Source: Arthrobacter ruber
GTDB taxonomy: Bacteria; Actinomycetota; Actinomycetes; Actinomycetales; Micrococcaceae
DNA: 64,000 bases
Reading direction: 5' to 3'
Assembly (NCBI RefSeq): GCF_002954225.1
Contig: NZ_PPTH01000017.1
Location: 531,521 to 595,520 of the forward strand
Below are positions 24,635 to 32,952 of the stretch, piece after piece. The position numbers and the translations under genes are program-made. Each line of letters opens with the position of its first letter. Positions within the stretch are counted from its first letter, which is position 1. The notes beneath the pieces were generated by a model. It saw only the letters and a list, made by a program, of their open reading frames with translations, had not been told where the DNA came from and did no database searches.

Positions 24635-25608
24635 GCAGGCGCCCCCACCGGAAGCGGCGCGGCGAGGACCACGGCGAGGAGCACCCCGACGAGCGCTGGA
24701 TGGCGTCCTACATGGACATGGTCACCGTGCTGATGTGCATGTTCATCGTGCTGTACGCGATGTCCTCGGTGGACCAGCAGAAGTTCGAGCAGTTGCGCGC
24801 CTCACTCGCCACGGGCTTCGGCACCGTGGAGACGGCGACGGTGGACACCGCCGAAGGCACCGTGGTGCCCGCCGAGTACGCGAACGCCGACGGCGAATCC
24901 TTCACCGGGGGAGCGGCGCTCGCGGACGTGAATCCGGAGGCGCAGAAGGACCAAGCAGGTGCCGCGGACGTCTCCGCGCCCACGCCGTCGCCGCTGCCCT
25001 CGGACGGCGGAGCCGCGGAGGTCGCGTCGCCGTCGCCGTCGCCCTCGCCGTCCGCCGGTGGGGACGCGGCGGAGCCGACGACGGACCGTGAGCGTGCCGC
25101 CGCAGAGGTCGAGAGTCTCCGGGCGCTGCAGGAGCGGATCGACGCCGGACTCCGCGAGCGCAACCTCGCCGCGTCCGTCCGCTACGTGATCGACGAGCGG
25201 GGCCTCACCATCCGGCTCGTCGGGTCCGAGACCTTCTTCCTCCCCGACAGCGCACAGCTCACGGAGCAGACGCAGCGCGTACTCGAGAGCGTGGGACCGA
25301 TCCTGGCGACCATCCCCAACGAGGTGGGGGTCGAGGGGCACACCGCGCGCCTGCCCGACTCGGTGCCGAGGCCCCTCGACTGGGAGCTGTCCACCCAGCG
25401 GTCCGTCAACGTGGTGCGGAACCTCGTCGACACCGGCGGGGTCCCCGCACCCCGACTGGCGGCCATCGGCTACGGCGAGTCGCGGCCGCTGGCACCGGGC
25501 ACCACGGAGGCGGAGCTCGAACTGAACCGCCGCGTGGACATCGTGGTGCACTCCGACGAGCCCGAGAGCGTGCGCGCCCTCATCCCGGGGATCACCGCGG
25601 GCGACTGA
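24631..25608 (+). CDS. motB: Flagellar motor stator protein MotB
   Basis: 325 residues. One membrane helix near residues 22-45 with the proton-carrying Asp (WMASYMDMVTVLMCMFIVLYAMS), an acidic linker with an SPSPSPSPS run, and a C-terminal OmpA-like peptidoglycan-binding domain (FFLPDSAQLTEQTQRVLESVGPIL, VEGHTARLPDSV, RSVNVVRNLVDTGGVPAPRLAAIGYGESRPLAPGTTEAELELNRRVDIVV). It anchors the stator to the wall. GTG 24631 overlaps the motA stop. Confidence 0.96.
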   Translation: MSRRPHRKRRGEDHGEEHPDERWMASYMDMVTVLMCMFIVLYAMSSVDQQKFEQLRASLATGFGTVETATVDTAEGTVVPAEYANADGESFTGGAALADVNPEAQKDQAGAADVSAPTPSPLPSDGGAAEVASPSPSPSPSAGGDAAEPTTDRERAAAEVESLRALQERIDAGLRERNLAASVRYVIDERGLTIRLVGSETFFLPDSAQLTEQTQRVLESVGPILATIPNEVGVEGHTARLPDSVPRPLDWELSTQRSVNVVRNLVDTGGVPAPRLAAIGYGESRPLAPGTTEAELELNRRVDIVVHSDEPESVRALIPGITAGD

Positions 25609-25612
25609 ATCG

Positions 25613-25640
25613 CTAACACCCCGCCGTCGCCGTCCGATAG
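25613..25640 (+). promoter_or_regulatory. Sigma-28-like promoter of the fliM-csrA operon
   Basis: CTAAC 25613-25617, 16-nt spacer, CCGATAG 25634-25640. A perfect copy. It ends only 8 nt before the fliM GTG, so the predicted transcript has no leader. Confidence 0.78.
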
Positions 25641-25648
25641 TCGGTGGT

Positions 25649-26560
25649 GTGACGGTCCAGGAACAACTCTCCTTTGGCGTGCCCTCGGCGACGCCCAGGG
25701 CGGTGGATGTCTATGACTTCCGCCGGCCCACGACGCTCGCCCGCGAGCACTCCCGCGTGCTCGAACTCGCCTTCGAGACCTTCGCACGCCAGTGGGGTAC
25801 CCAGCTCACCGCGAAGGTCCGCGTGATCTCGCAGGTGACCAGCGAGCAGGTCCTCATGCAGACCTACAACGAGTACGCGGCGTCGCTGCCCGCGACGACG
25901 GCGATGGTCCTGTGCTCCATCCCTGACCATTCGAGCAAGGCCGTGATCCAGTTCCCCGCCTCCGCGGGCCTGTTCTGGGTGGATTCGATGCTCGGCGGCC
26001 ACGGGACCGTGCCTCCGGGTGAGCGCAAGTTCACCCAGATCGAGCAGGCCCTGATCCGGCGGCTGATGGACGATGCCCTCGAGGGGCTCCACTACTCGCT
26101 CGGCTCGGTCCTGACGCACCAGCTCGGCATCGACTCCCTCCAGTACAACTCGCAGTTCGCGCAGGCCGCCTCGACCACGGAACTCATGATCGTGGGCACC
26201 TTCGAGATCCGCGTCGGGGAGCGGTCCTGCCCGGCGACGGTCGCCATCCCTGCGCAGCTCCTGCTGGCACAGCTCGGGGACACGAACCCCACCGCGACCG
26301 GCGAGGACGCCCGGGAGCTGATCGAGCAGCAGGTCGCGCACGTGCCCGTCGACGTCGCGGTACAGCTCGCCGCGCTGCCGGTCCTGCCGTCACGCATCCT
26401 CGACCTCGCCCTGGGGGACGTCCTGAAGCTGCCCCATCCGCAGCACCGCCCCTTCGAGCTCGCCGTCAGCGGACAGCGGCTCGGCGAGGCAGCCCTGGGC
26501 CAGAACGGCTCACGCCTGGCCTGCGTAGTAGTGACCACCGAGGAGAACACCGCACCATGA
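25649..26560 (+). CDS. fliM: Flagellar motor switch protein FliM
   Basis: 303 residues from GTG 25649. The FliM middle domain starts at VDVYDFRRPTTLAREHSRVLELAFETFARQWGTQLTAKVRV and continues through SVLTHQLGIDSLQYNSQFAQ; the C-terminal SpoA domain ends at LKLPHPQHRPFELAVSGQRLGEAALGQNGSRLACVV. The usual N-terminal CheY-binding peptide (LSQxEIDALL) is not present; only ~20 unrelated residues precede the core. The start is leaderless because the promoter is 8 nt upstream. It overlaps fliN by 4 nt. Confidence 0.94.
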   Translation: MTVQEQLSFGVPSATPRAVDVYDFRRPTTLAREHSRVLELAFETFARQWGTQLTAKVRVISQVTSEQVLMQTYNEYAASLPATTAMVLCSIPDHSSKAVIQFPASAGLFWVDSMLGGHGTVPPGERKFTQIEQALIRRLMDDALEGLHYSLGSVLTHQLGIDSLQYNSQFAQAASTTELMIVGTFEIRVGERSCPATVAIPAQLLLAQLGDTNPTATGEDARELIEQQVAHVPVDVAVQLAALPVLPSRILDLALGDVLKLPHPQHRPFELAVSGQRLGEAALGQNGSRLACVVVTTEENTAP

Positions 26561-27261
26561 ACACCACCACCGCCGAGCACGAGGCCGCCGCGTCCCTCGC
26601 AGCACGACTGCCGCTTCCCGGTCCGCTCACCGCCGAGCCCTGCAGCGCCTCCGAGGTCCCCTCCGCCAGCGCCTCGACCGCCGTCGTCGCGTCCTTCGTG
26701 GGGGCCTCCTCCGCGGACCTCGCCGTCGTCCTGATCGATGCCCAGCCCCTCGCCGTCGCCGCAGGGACGCCGTCACCCCTCGTCTCACCGGCCGACGTGC
26801 TCGTACCGGCCCTCGAGGCGGCGTCCCGTGCACTGGGCGACGGCGTGCTCGGCGCCCCCGCCGTGCAGGACGCGCTGCCGCTCTTCCGCGACGCCGAGAC
26901 CTCGGTGTTCCGCCTCGCGGGCGCCTCTGGTCCCGTCGGCTGGTTCGCCGTGCGCCTGCGCGGAGCACGCCCGGGTGCGGCTCCCCGCCGCTCCGCGGCC
27001 CCCGCGGGCGCCGCGAACCTCGGCCGCATCAGCAACGTCGAGATGGCCATGACCGTCGAGATCGGACGCACGCGCATGTCCGTCCGCGACGTGCTGGACC
27101 TCGAGCCCGGCGCCGTCATCGAACTCGACCGGTCCGCCGGCGCGCCCGCCGACGTCCTGCTCAACGGTCGCCTCGTCGCACACGGCGAGGTGGTGGTCGT
27201 GGACCAGGACTACGCCGTGCGCATCACGCAGATCCTCGACGTCGCGGACGGCACCCTCTAG
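26557..27261 (+). CDS. fliN: FliN/FliY-type motor switch protein with long N-terminal domain
   Basis: 234 residues, about twice the usual FliN. The last ~75 are the SpoA/FliN domain (ISNVEMAMTVEIGRTRMSVRDVLDLEPGAVIELDRSAGAPADVLLNGRLVAHGEVVVVDQDYAVRITQIL). The first ~150 form an Ala-rich alpha/beta region (VASFVGASSADLAVVLI, LVPALEAASRALGDGVLG) that may be a degraded CheC-like domain as in Bacillus FliY; the CheC catalytic Glu/Asn pair is not complete. It works with FliM and FliG in the C-ring. Confidence 0.9.
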   Translation: MNTTTAEHEAAASLAARLPLPGPLTAEPCSASEVPSASASTAVVASFVGASSADLAVVLIDAQPLAVAAGTPSPLVSPADVLVPALEAASRALGDGVLGAPAVQDALPLFRDAETSVFRLAGASGPVGWFAVRLRGARPGAAPRRSAAPAGAANLGRISNVEMAMTVEIGRTRMSVRDVLDLEPGAVIELDRSAGAPADVLLNGRLVAHGEVVVVDQDYAVRITQILDVADGTL

Positions 27262-27875
27262 TGGACGTGGTGGTGCTGGCGCTGCGGGTACTCCTGTCCC
27301 TCGGCGTGGTCCTCGCGCTGCTCTTCGTGCTGCACCGGAAGGTCTCGAAGATCAACGGCAACCGCGCCGGAGCGGGCCTCGTGTCCGTCGTGGCGCGGCA
27401 GGGCATCGGCGCGAAGGCCTCGGTGGTCGTGCTCGACGCCGAGGGCACCCGCTTCTATCTCGGCGTCACCGAGCAGTCGGTGTCGGTCCTTCACTCCTCG
27501 GCCGCGCCGCGTGCGCTGCAGGCCGTTCCCGGGTCCGACGGCGTCGCCCCCGATGCGGGGTCCGTCCCGGCACGCCCTGCCCACGGCCCGGTCACGGGTC
27601 CGGTCCCGGGCTATGGTGCGGGCCCTTCCGTGGGCCCCGCAGCAGACACGATGGCGGAACCCGCCGACGCCCGTTTCGCTGCCTCCCTGCGGCTCGCCGG
27701 GTCGGATACCGGCTCGACGCCGACTCCGGGCGCCGGTCCGGTCAGCCGCCGTGCAGCACGTGCGGCCCGAACCGCGGAAGCCGCACCTCCCGCAGCGCCG
27801 CTGCAGGGGTCGATCCTCTCGCCCGCCACGTGGAAGCAGACCGCGGCCTTCCTGCGCCAGGGACGGGCGGGGTGA
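27261..27875 (+). CDS. fliO: Flagellar biosynthetic protein FliO
   Basis: 204 residues. An N-terminal membrane helix (VVVLALRVLLSLGVVLALLFVLH) is followed by a small soluble domain with the FliO pattern (VSVVARQGIGAKASVVVLDAEGTRFYLGVTEQSVSVL), and a disordered Ala/Pro/Gly tail. FliO helps assemble the FliP ring. GTG 27261 overlaps the fliN stop and the gene overlaps fliP by GTGA. Confidence 0.88.
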   Translation: MDVVVLALRVLLSLGVVLALLFVLHRKVSKINGNRAGAGLVSVVARQGIGAKASVVVLDAEGTRFYLGVTEQSVSVLHSSAAPRALQAVPGSDGVAPDAGSVPARPAHGPVTGPVPGYGAGPSVGPAADTMAEPADARFAASLRLAGSDTGSTPTPGAGPVSRRAARAARTAEAAPPAAPLQGSILSPATWKQTAAFLRQGRAG

Positions 27876-28762
27876 CGACGGCGATTTCCCCTGCCGTCCC
27901 ACCGGCACGTCCCACAGGCCCTGCCCTTCGCTTCCGTGCACCGGCCATCGTCGCCGCGCTCCTGCTCGCCGTCGTCGCCCTCCTCCTGGGGGCCGCAGCA
28001 GGTCACGCCGGCGGGCTCGACCCGGCCGTCCCGGCACCCACGGCACCGTCCGCTCCCGCCGACCCCGCGGCCCCCACCGCGCCGGGCACCGGGGACGGCC
28101 TGTCCGTGGAGATCAACGGCGTGAACGGAGAACCGAGCTCCGCCGTCCTGACCCTGATCGGCATCACGCTGCTCTCGGTGGCACCCGCCCTGCTGCTGAT
28201 GATGACGTCCTTCACCAAGATCTTCGTGGTGCTCGCCATGACCCGGAACGCGCTCTCGCTGCCGTCCATCCCGCCCAACCAGGTGCTGGCGGGGCTGGCC
28301 CTGTTCCTGTCGCTGTTCATCATGGCTCCGGTCCTCACCGAGATCAACGAGCTCGCCGTCCAGCCCTACCTCACCGGCGCCACGACGTTCACCGAGGCCC
28401 TCGAGCAGGGCGCCGGCCCCCTGCAGACGTTCATGATGGCGCACACCCGCGAGGAGGATCTCGCGCTCATGACGCGCGCGGCCGGGCAGCCGAACCCCGA
28501 GGACGCCGCGAGCGTCCCGCTGACCACCCTCATCCCGGCGTTCATGATCTCGGAGCTGCGCGCCGCGTTCATCATCGGGTTCGTGATCTTCGTGCCGTTC
28601 CTCGTGATCGACCTCGTGGTGTCCGCCGCACTCATGTCGATGGGCATGATGATGCTCCCGCCCGTCATGATCTCGCTGCCGTTCAAGATCCTGCTGTTCG
28701 TCCTCGTGGACGGGTGGGGACTGATCATCACGTCGCTCGTCAACAGCTACCAGGGCGGCTGA
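27872..28762 (+). CDS. fliP: Flagellar export gate protein FliP
   Basis: 296 residues from GTG 27872. A hydrophobic signal-like segment near residues 20-45 and an Ala/Pro linker precede the FliP core: LTLIGITLLSVAPALLLMMTSFTKIFVVLAMTRNALSLPSIPPNQVLAGLALFLSLFIMAP, TLIPAFMISELRAAFIIGFVIFVPFLVIDLVV, and SMGMMMLPPVMISLPFKILLFVLVDGW. It forms the export channel with FliQ and FliR. Confidence 0.97.
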   Translation: MTTAISPAVPPARPTGPALRFRAPAIVAALLLAVVALLLGAAAGHAGGLDPAVPAPTAPSAPADPAAPTAPGTGDGLSVEINGVNGEPSSAVLTLIGITLLSVAPALLLMMTSFTKIFVVLAMTRNALSLPSIPPNQVLAGLALFLSLFIMAPVLTEINELAVQPYLTGATTFTEALEQGAGPLQTFMMAHTREEDLALMTRAAGQPNPEDAASVPLTTLIPAFMISELRAAFIIGFVIFVPFLVIDLVVSAALMSMGMMMLPPVMISLPFKILLFVLVDGWGLIITSLVNSYQGG

Positions 28763-28763
28763 C

Positions 28764-29039
28764 ATGGATGCCAACGCCGTCCTGGACATCGGCCTCGCGG
28801 GAATCTGGGTCGCCGCGAAACTGTCCGCGCCCGTGCTGCTGACCGCCCTCGTGGTGGGCTTCGCCATCTCGCTGCTGCAGTCCATCACCCAGATCCAGGA
28901 GGTCACGCTCTCCTTCGTGCCGAAGGCTGCCGCCGTGTGCCTCGCCCTGCTGATCTGCGGCCACTGGATGATCGCGGAGATGGTCTCGTTCACCAACGAG
29001 ATGTTCGAGCGCATCCCGGGCCTCCTCGGGGGCGGCTGA
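28764..29039 (+). CDS. fliQ: Flagellar export gate protein FliQ
   Basis: 91 residues with two membrane helices and the family motif (VLLTALVVGFAISLLQSITQIQEVTLSFVPK). It packs around the FliP ring. It starts one base after the fliP stop and is followed by fliR after one base. Confidence 0.96.
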   Translation: MDANAVLDIGLAGIWVAAKLSAPVLLTALVVGFAISLLQSITQIQEVTLSFVPKAAAVCLALLICGHWMIAEMVSFTNEMFERIPGLLGGG

Positions 29040-29040
29040 C

Positions 29041-29799
29041 ATGGAGATCGCGCTCGACCAGGGCCGGATCGAGGCCATGATGCTCGCGGGCGTGCGGATC
29101 GTCGCGTTCCTCGTGATCGCCCCGCCCTTCTCGTACCGCGGCATCCCTGCACGCATCAAGGCGATGCTCGCCATCGGCCTCGCGCTCGCGGTGTCCCCGC
29201 AGGTAGCGGACGGCTACGAGACCGGCGGCACCGGGGCCTACATCGGCGCCCTGGTCCTCGAGCTCGTGGTCGGCGCAGCCCTGGGCTTCCTCGTGCTCGT
29301 GGTCTTCTCCGCCATCCAGTCCGCCGGCAGCCTCATCGACCTCTTCGGCGGCTTCTCCCTCGCGCAGGGTTTCGACCCGCAGTCGATGGTCAACGGCGCC
29401 CAGTTCGCCCGCCTGTTCCAGCTGACCGCGCTGACGCTGCTCTTCACCTCCGACGGCTACCAGCTCATCATCGGCGGCCTCGTCCGGACGTTCAGCGCCC
29501 TGCCCCTCGGCGGCGGACTGGACCTGGCGGAACCCGTCGAGGCGCTCACCGGCGCCGTCACGGGATTGTTCCTCGCCTCCGTCCAGATCGCCGGACCGCT
29601 CATCGTGGTCCTGTTCCTGGCCGACGTCGGACTCGGGCTGCTGACGCGCGTGGCACCCGCGCTGAACGCCTTCGCGCTCGGCTTCCCACTCAAGATCTTC
29701 ATCACCCTCAGCCTCGGCGGGGTGGTGTTCGTGGCCCTCCCCCGGGTCGTCTCCACCCTCGCCGACGACGCCGCGGCCCTCCTGATGGGGGTGGGCTGA
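29041..29799 (+). CDS. fliR: Flagellar export gate protein FliR
   Basis: 252 residues, about six membrane helices. Family marks are the IAPPFSYRGIPARIKAMLAIGLALAVSPQV segment, GLVVFS-like SAIQSAGSLIDLFGGFSLAQGFDPQSM, and LTRVAPALNAFALGFPLKIFITL. It completes the FliPQR export gate. Confidence 0.95.
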   Translation: MEIALDQGRIEAMMLAGVRIVAFLVIAPPFSYRGIPARIKAMLAIGLALAVSPQVADGYETGGTGAYIGALVLELVVGAALGFLVLVVFSAIQSAGSLIDLFGGFSLAQGFDPQSMVNGAQFARLFQLTALTLLFTSDGYQLIIGGLVRTFSALPLGGGLDLAEPVEALTGAVTGLFLASVQIAGPLIVVLFLADVGLGLLTRVAPALNAFALGFPLKIFITLSLGGVVFVALPRVVSTLADDAAALLMGVG

Positions 29800-29800
29800 C

Positions 29801-30904
29801 ATGGCGGAGGATTCCGGCGAACGGACCGAGCAGGCCACCGACAAGCGGATGAAGGACGTCCGCTCCAAGGGCCAGCTCGCCAAGTCCGAGGACTTCACGG
29901 CGTGGATCGGTGTGGGCGCCGCGGCGCTCCTGCTGCCCTCCCTCATCGCCCGCGCGGGTGACGCCGCCACGGAGCAGCTCGTCCGCGTCGCCGACAGCAT
30001 CGCGGATCCCGACCCCGCCGTCGCCCTCGAGGCCCTCGCCGACGGCGGTGCGTCCCTGACGGCGATCCTGGGGCCGTTCCTCGGCGTGCTGCTCGTCGCC
30101 GTGCTCGGCACGGCCGCCCTGCAGGGCGGCATCCACGTGAAGAAGTTCTCGGGCAGGTTCGAGCAGTTCAACGTGGTCACCGGACTCAAGCGGATCCTCG
30201 GCGGCCAGGCCCTGTGGCAGGGCGCGAAGGCGCTCCTGAAGACCGCCGTCGTCGCGCTGGTGCTCGTCGTCGTCATCCAGGGCCTCATGCCCGTACTGAT
30301 GGCGGCCGGGGGACTCTCCGTCGCCTCGCTCCTGAACACCGCCGGGGACGGGACCGCTGCGCTCCTGCAGGCCGCCGTCGTCGCAGGGCTCGCCCTCGCC
30401 GCGCTGGACGTCCTCGTGGTGACGCGCCGCAACCGCAAGAAGACCCGCATGACCAAGAAGGAGGTCAAGGACGAGAACAAGAACTCCGAGGGCGACCCCC
30501 TCATCAGGTCCCAGCGACGCTCCCGCCAGCTCGCCATGAGCCGCAACCGTATGATCGCAGCCGTGGGTGGCGCCGACGTCGTCCTCGTGAACCCCACGCA
30601 CGTCGCCGTCGCGCTCACGTACGAGCCGGGACGGTCGGCTCCGCGCGTCGTCGCGAAGGGCGCGGGCGTGATCGCGGCGAGGATCCGCGAGGAGGCGGAG
30701 AAGAAGCACGTCCCGATGGTCTCCGACGTCCCGCTCGCGCGCGCCCTGCACGCGGCGTGCGAGCTCGGCGAGGAGATCCCGTTCGAGAACTACGACCAGG
30801 TGGCCCGCATCCTGGCGTTCGTCATGTCCCTGAGGACCCGGGGTGCCGCCCGCGGCGTCCACACCCTGCCCGTCCGACCCGCAGCCGCCGGAGGCCCCCG
30901 ATAA
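29801..30904 (+). CDS. flhB: Flagellar export switch protein FlhB
   Basis: 367 residues. Four membrane helices in the N-terminal part after GERTEQATDKRMKDVRSKGQLAKSEDF, then the cytoplasmic domain with the self-cleaving NPTH site at residues 264-267 (DVVLVNPTHVAVAL) and the VPMVSDVPLARALHAACELGEEIP helix. FlhB switches export from rod/hook to filament proteins together with FliK. The stop overlaps the flhA ATG (TAATG). Confidence 0.97.
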   Translation: MAEDSGERTEQATDKRMKDVRSKGQLAKSEDFTAWIGVGAAALLLPSLIARAGDAATEQLVRVADSIADPDPAVALEALADGGASLTAILGPFLGVLLVAVLGTAALQGGIHVKKFSGRFEQFNVVTGLKRILGGQALWQGAKALLKTAVVALVLVVVIQGLMPVLMAAGGLSVASLLNTAGDGTAALLQAAVVAGLALAALDVLVVTRRNRKKTRMTKKEVKDENKNSEGDPLIRSQRRSRQLAMSRNRMIAAVGGADVVLVNPTHVAVALTYEPGRSAPRVVAKGAGVIAARIREEAEKKHVPMVSDVPLARALHAACELGEEIPFENYDQVARILAFVMSLRTRGAARGVHTLPVRPAAAGGPR

Positions 30905-32952
30905 TGCGCTCTTCCCTGCCCAAGTTCCTGGTGCCCGTCGGTGTCGTGGGGATCGTCCTGCTCCTCGTGGTGCCGGTGCCGTCACCGCTGCTGGACGTGC
31001 TGATCATCATCAACATCCTGCTGGCGCTGGTGATCCTGCTGAACACCATGTTCGTGCGCAAGCCGCTGGACTTCTCGGTGTTCCCGTCCCTGCTGCTCGT
31101 CGCGACGCTGTTCCGCCTGGGCCTGAACGTCGCATCCACCCGCCTCGTCCTAGGGGACGGGTACGCGGGGGAGGTCATCGAGGCCTTCGGGCACGTCGCC
31201 ATCGGCGGGTCGATCATCATCGGCGCCGTCGTCTTCCTGATCCTCGTGGTCATCCAGTTCGTCGTGGTCACCAAGGGCGCCGAGCGGGTGGCGGAGGTGG
31301 GTGCACGCTTCACGCTGGACGCCATGCCGGGCAAGCAGATGGCCATCGACGCAGACCTCAACGCCGGGCTGATCACGGACACGCAGGCCCGCGAGCGGCG
31401 CGCCGAGGTCTCGGCGGAGGCCGATTTCTACGGCGCCATGGACGGTGCGTCGAAGTTCGTGAAGGGCGATGCCATCGCCGGGATCATCATCATAGTCATC
31501 AACCTCGTCGGCGGTGTCGCGATCGGCATGCTGCAGGACGGCCTGCCCGTCGCCGAGGCGCTCAGCACCTACGGGCTCCTCACCATCGGCGACGGCCTCG
31601 TGACGCAGATCCCGGCGCTGCTCATGGCCGTGTCCACCGGCATGATCGTCACGCGCTCCAACGCCGACGCTGACATGGGCTCGACGGCGGCGCAGCAGCT
31701 CGGTCAGTCGCAGAACGCCCTGCGCATCGCAGGGGCCGCGGCGATCGTCATGGCGCTCATCCCCGGCATGCCGAAGCTGCCGTTCATCGTGGTGGGCGCC
31801 GGGCTCATCGTCATCGCGCAGCGGCTCAGGAGGTCCGAGGCGGAGGCCCGCACCGCGGCCGCGGCCCTCGAGGCGGAGGCGTCCGTGCCGACGGCCGACA
31901 GCACGGACGACCTCCTCGAGCAGATGCGCGTCCACGCCCTCGAGGTGCTGCTGGCCCCGGACCTCGTGGACGTGGTCACCGGGGCCCCGGACGACCTCCT
32001 CGGGCGGGTCCGTGCCCTGCGCCGCAAGATCGCCCTGGAGCTCGGCGTCGTGGTGCCGCCGGTCCGCACGCGCGACAGCATCGACCTGCCGCCGGCCACC
32101 TACGTCATCAGGATCGCCGGCGTCGAGGCCGGCCGCGGAGAGGCCCCGCGCGGCAAGGTCCTGGCACTGGGCGACCACCTCGCGCACCTTCCCGGCACCG
32201 CCGTCGTCGAACCCGTGTTCGGGCTCGCGGGCAAGTGGGTGCCCTCGGAACTGCGCCACAACGCGGAGCTCTCCGGCGCCACGGTGATCGACCGCGTGTC
32301 GGTCCTCGTGACGCACCTGTCCTCGGTGATCACGACCAACGCCGCACGCCTGCTGACCCGCGAGGACGTCCGGGTCCTGACCGACGGCGTCCGGCAGGTC
32401 AACCCGTCCGCCGTCGAGGAACTGGTGCCCGGGCTGCTGTCCCTCGCCGAGGTGCAGCGCGTCCTTCAGGGGCTGCTGTCCGAGCAGGTGCCCATCAACG
32501 ACCTCGCCCGCATCTACGAGGCCCTGACGCTGAAGGCGAAGTCGTCGTCGGACCCTGAAGGCCTCGTCGAGGCGGCACGGCTCGCCCTCGGACCGGCGGT
32601 GACGCAGCAGTATCTCGACGGCACACTGCTGCGGGTGATCATGATCGATCCGCTGCTCGAGCAGTCGATGCTCGAGGGACTGCGCCCCTCCGACCAGGGC
32701 ACGCAGATCCTGCTCGACCCCTCCCGGACCGAGGCCGTCCTCGCGTCGGTCCGGTCCACGACCGCCGACATCGAGGCCTCGGGGCACAACGCGGTGCTGG
32801 TGTGCGCGCCGGCGCTGCGGCCCGCGCTCAAGAGGCTCGTCGGACCCCAGGTGGCAGGACTCCCGGTGCTCTCGTACCAGGAGGTCACCAGCGCCAATGT
32901 CGCCATCGAGACCGTAGGGGTGGTCCGTGGCACCGCAGCTGTTTCATCTTGA
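30904..32952 (+). CDS. flhA: Flagellar export protein FlhA
   Basis: 682 residues from ATG 30904; the frame is open for 690 nt further upstream inside flhB, which is not coding. About eight membrane helices, the conserved PLDFSVFPSLLLVATLFRLGLNVASTRLVL and FVVVTKGAERVAEVGARFTLDAMPGKQMAIDADLNAG segments, and the cytoplasmic domain (LLEQMRVHALEVLLAPDLVDVV, TLLRVIMIDPLLEQSMLEGL). It docks chaperone-substrate complexes and uses the proton gradient. It overlaps the next gene by 26 nt. Confidence 0.97.
   Translation: MRSSLPKFLVPVGVVGIVLLLVVPVPSPLLDVLIIINILLALVILLNTMFVRKPLDFSVFPSLLLVATLFRLGLNVASTRLVLGDGYAGEVIEAFGHVAIGGSIIIGAVVFLILVVIQFVVVTKGAERVAEVGARFTLDAMPGKQMAIDADLNAGLITDTQARERRAEVSAEADFYGAMDGASKFVKGDAIAGIIIIVINLVGGVAIGMLQDGLPVAEALSTYGLLTIGDGLVTQIPALLMAVSTGMIVTRSNADADMGSTAAQQLGQSQNALRIAGAAAIVMALIPGMPKLPFIVVGAGLIVIAQRLRRSEAEARTAAAALEAEASVPTADSTDDLLEQMRVHALEVLLAPDLVDVVTGAPDDLLGRVRALRRKIALELGVVVPPVRTRDSIDLPPATYVIRIAGVEAGRGEAPRGKVLALGDHLAHLPGTAVVEPVFGLAGKWVPSELRHNAELSGATVIDRVSVLVTHLSSVITTNAARLLTREDVRVLTDGVRQVNPSAVEELVPGLLSLAEVQRVLQGLLSEQVPINDLARIYEALTLKAKSSSDPEGLVEAARLALGPAVTQQYLDGTLLRVIMIDPLLEQSMLEGLRPSDQGTQILLDPSRTEAVLASVRSTTADIEASGHNAVLVCAPALRPALKRLVGPQVAGLPVLSYQEVTSANVAIETVGVVRGTAAVSS

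Noticed and set aside
30214..30903. N-terminal extension of flhA
   Set aside because: It runs inside flhB in another frame and is Arg/Gly/Pro-rich; the ATG at 30904 gives the standard FlhA start and a TAATG coupling.
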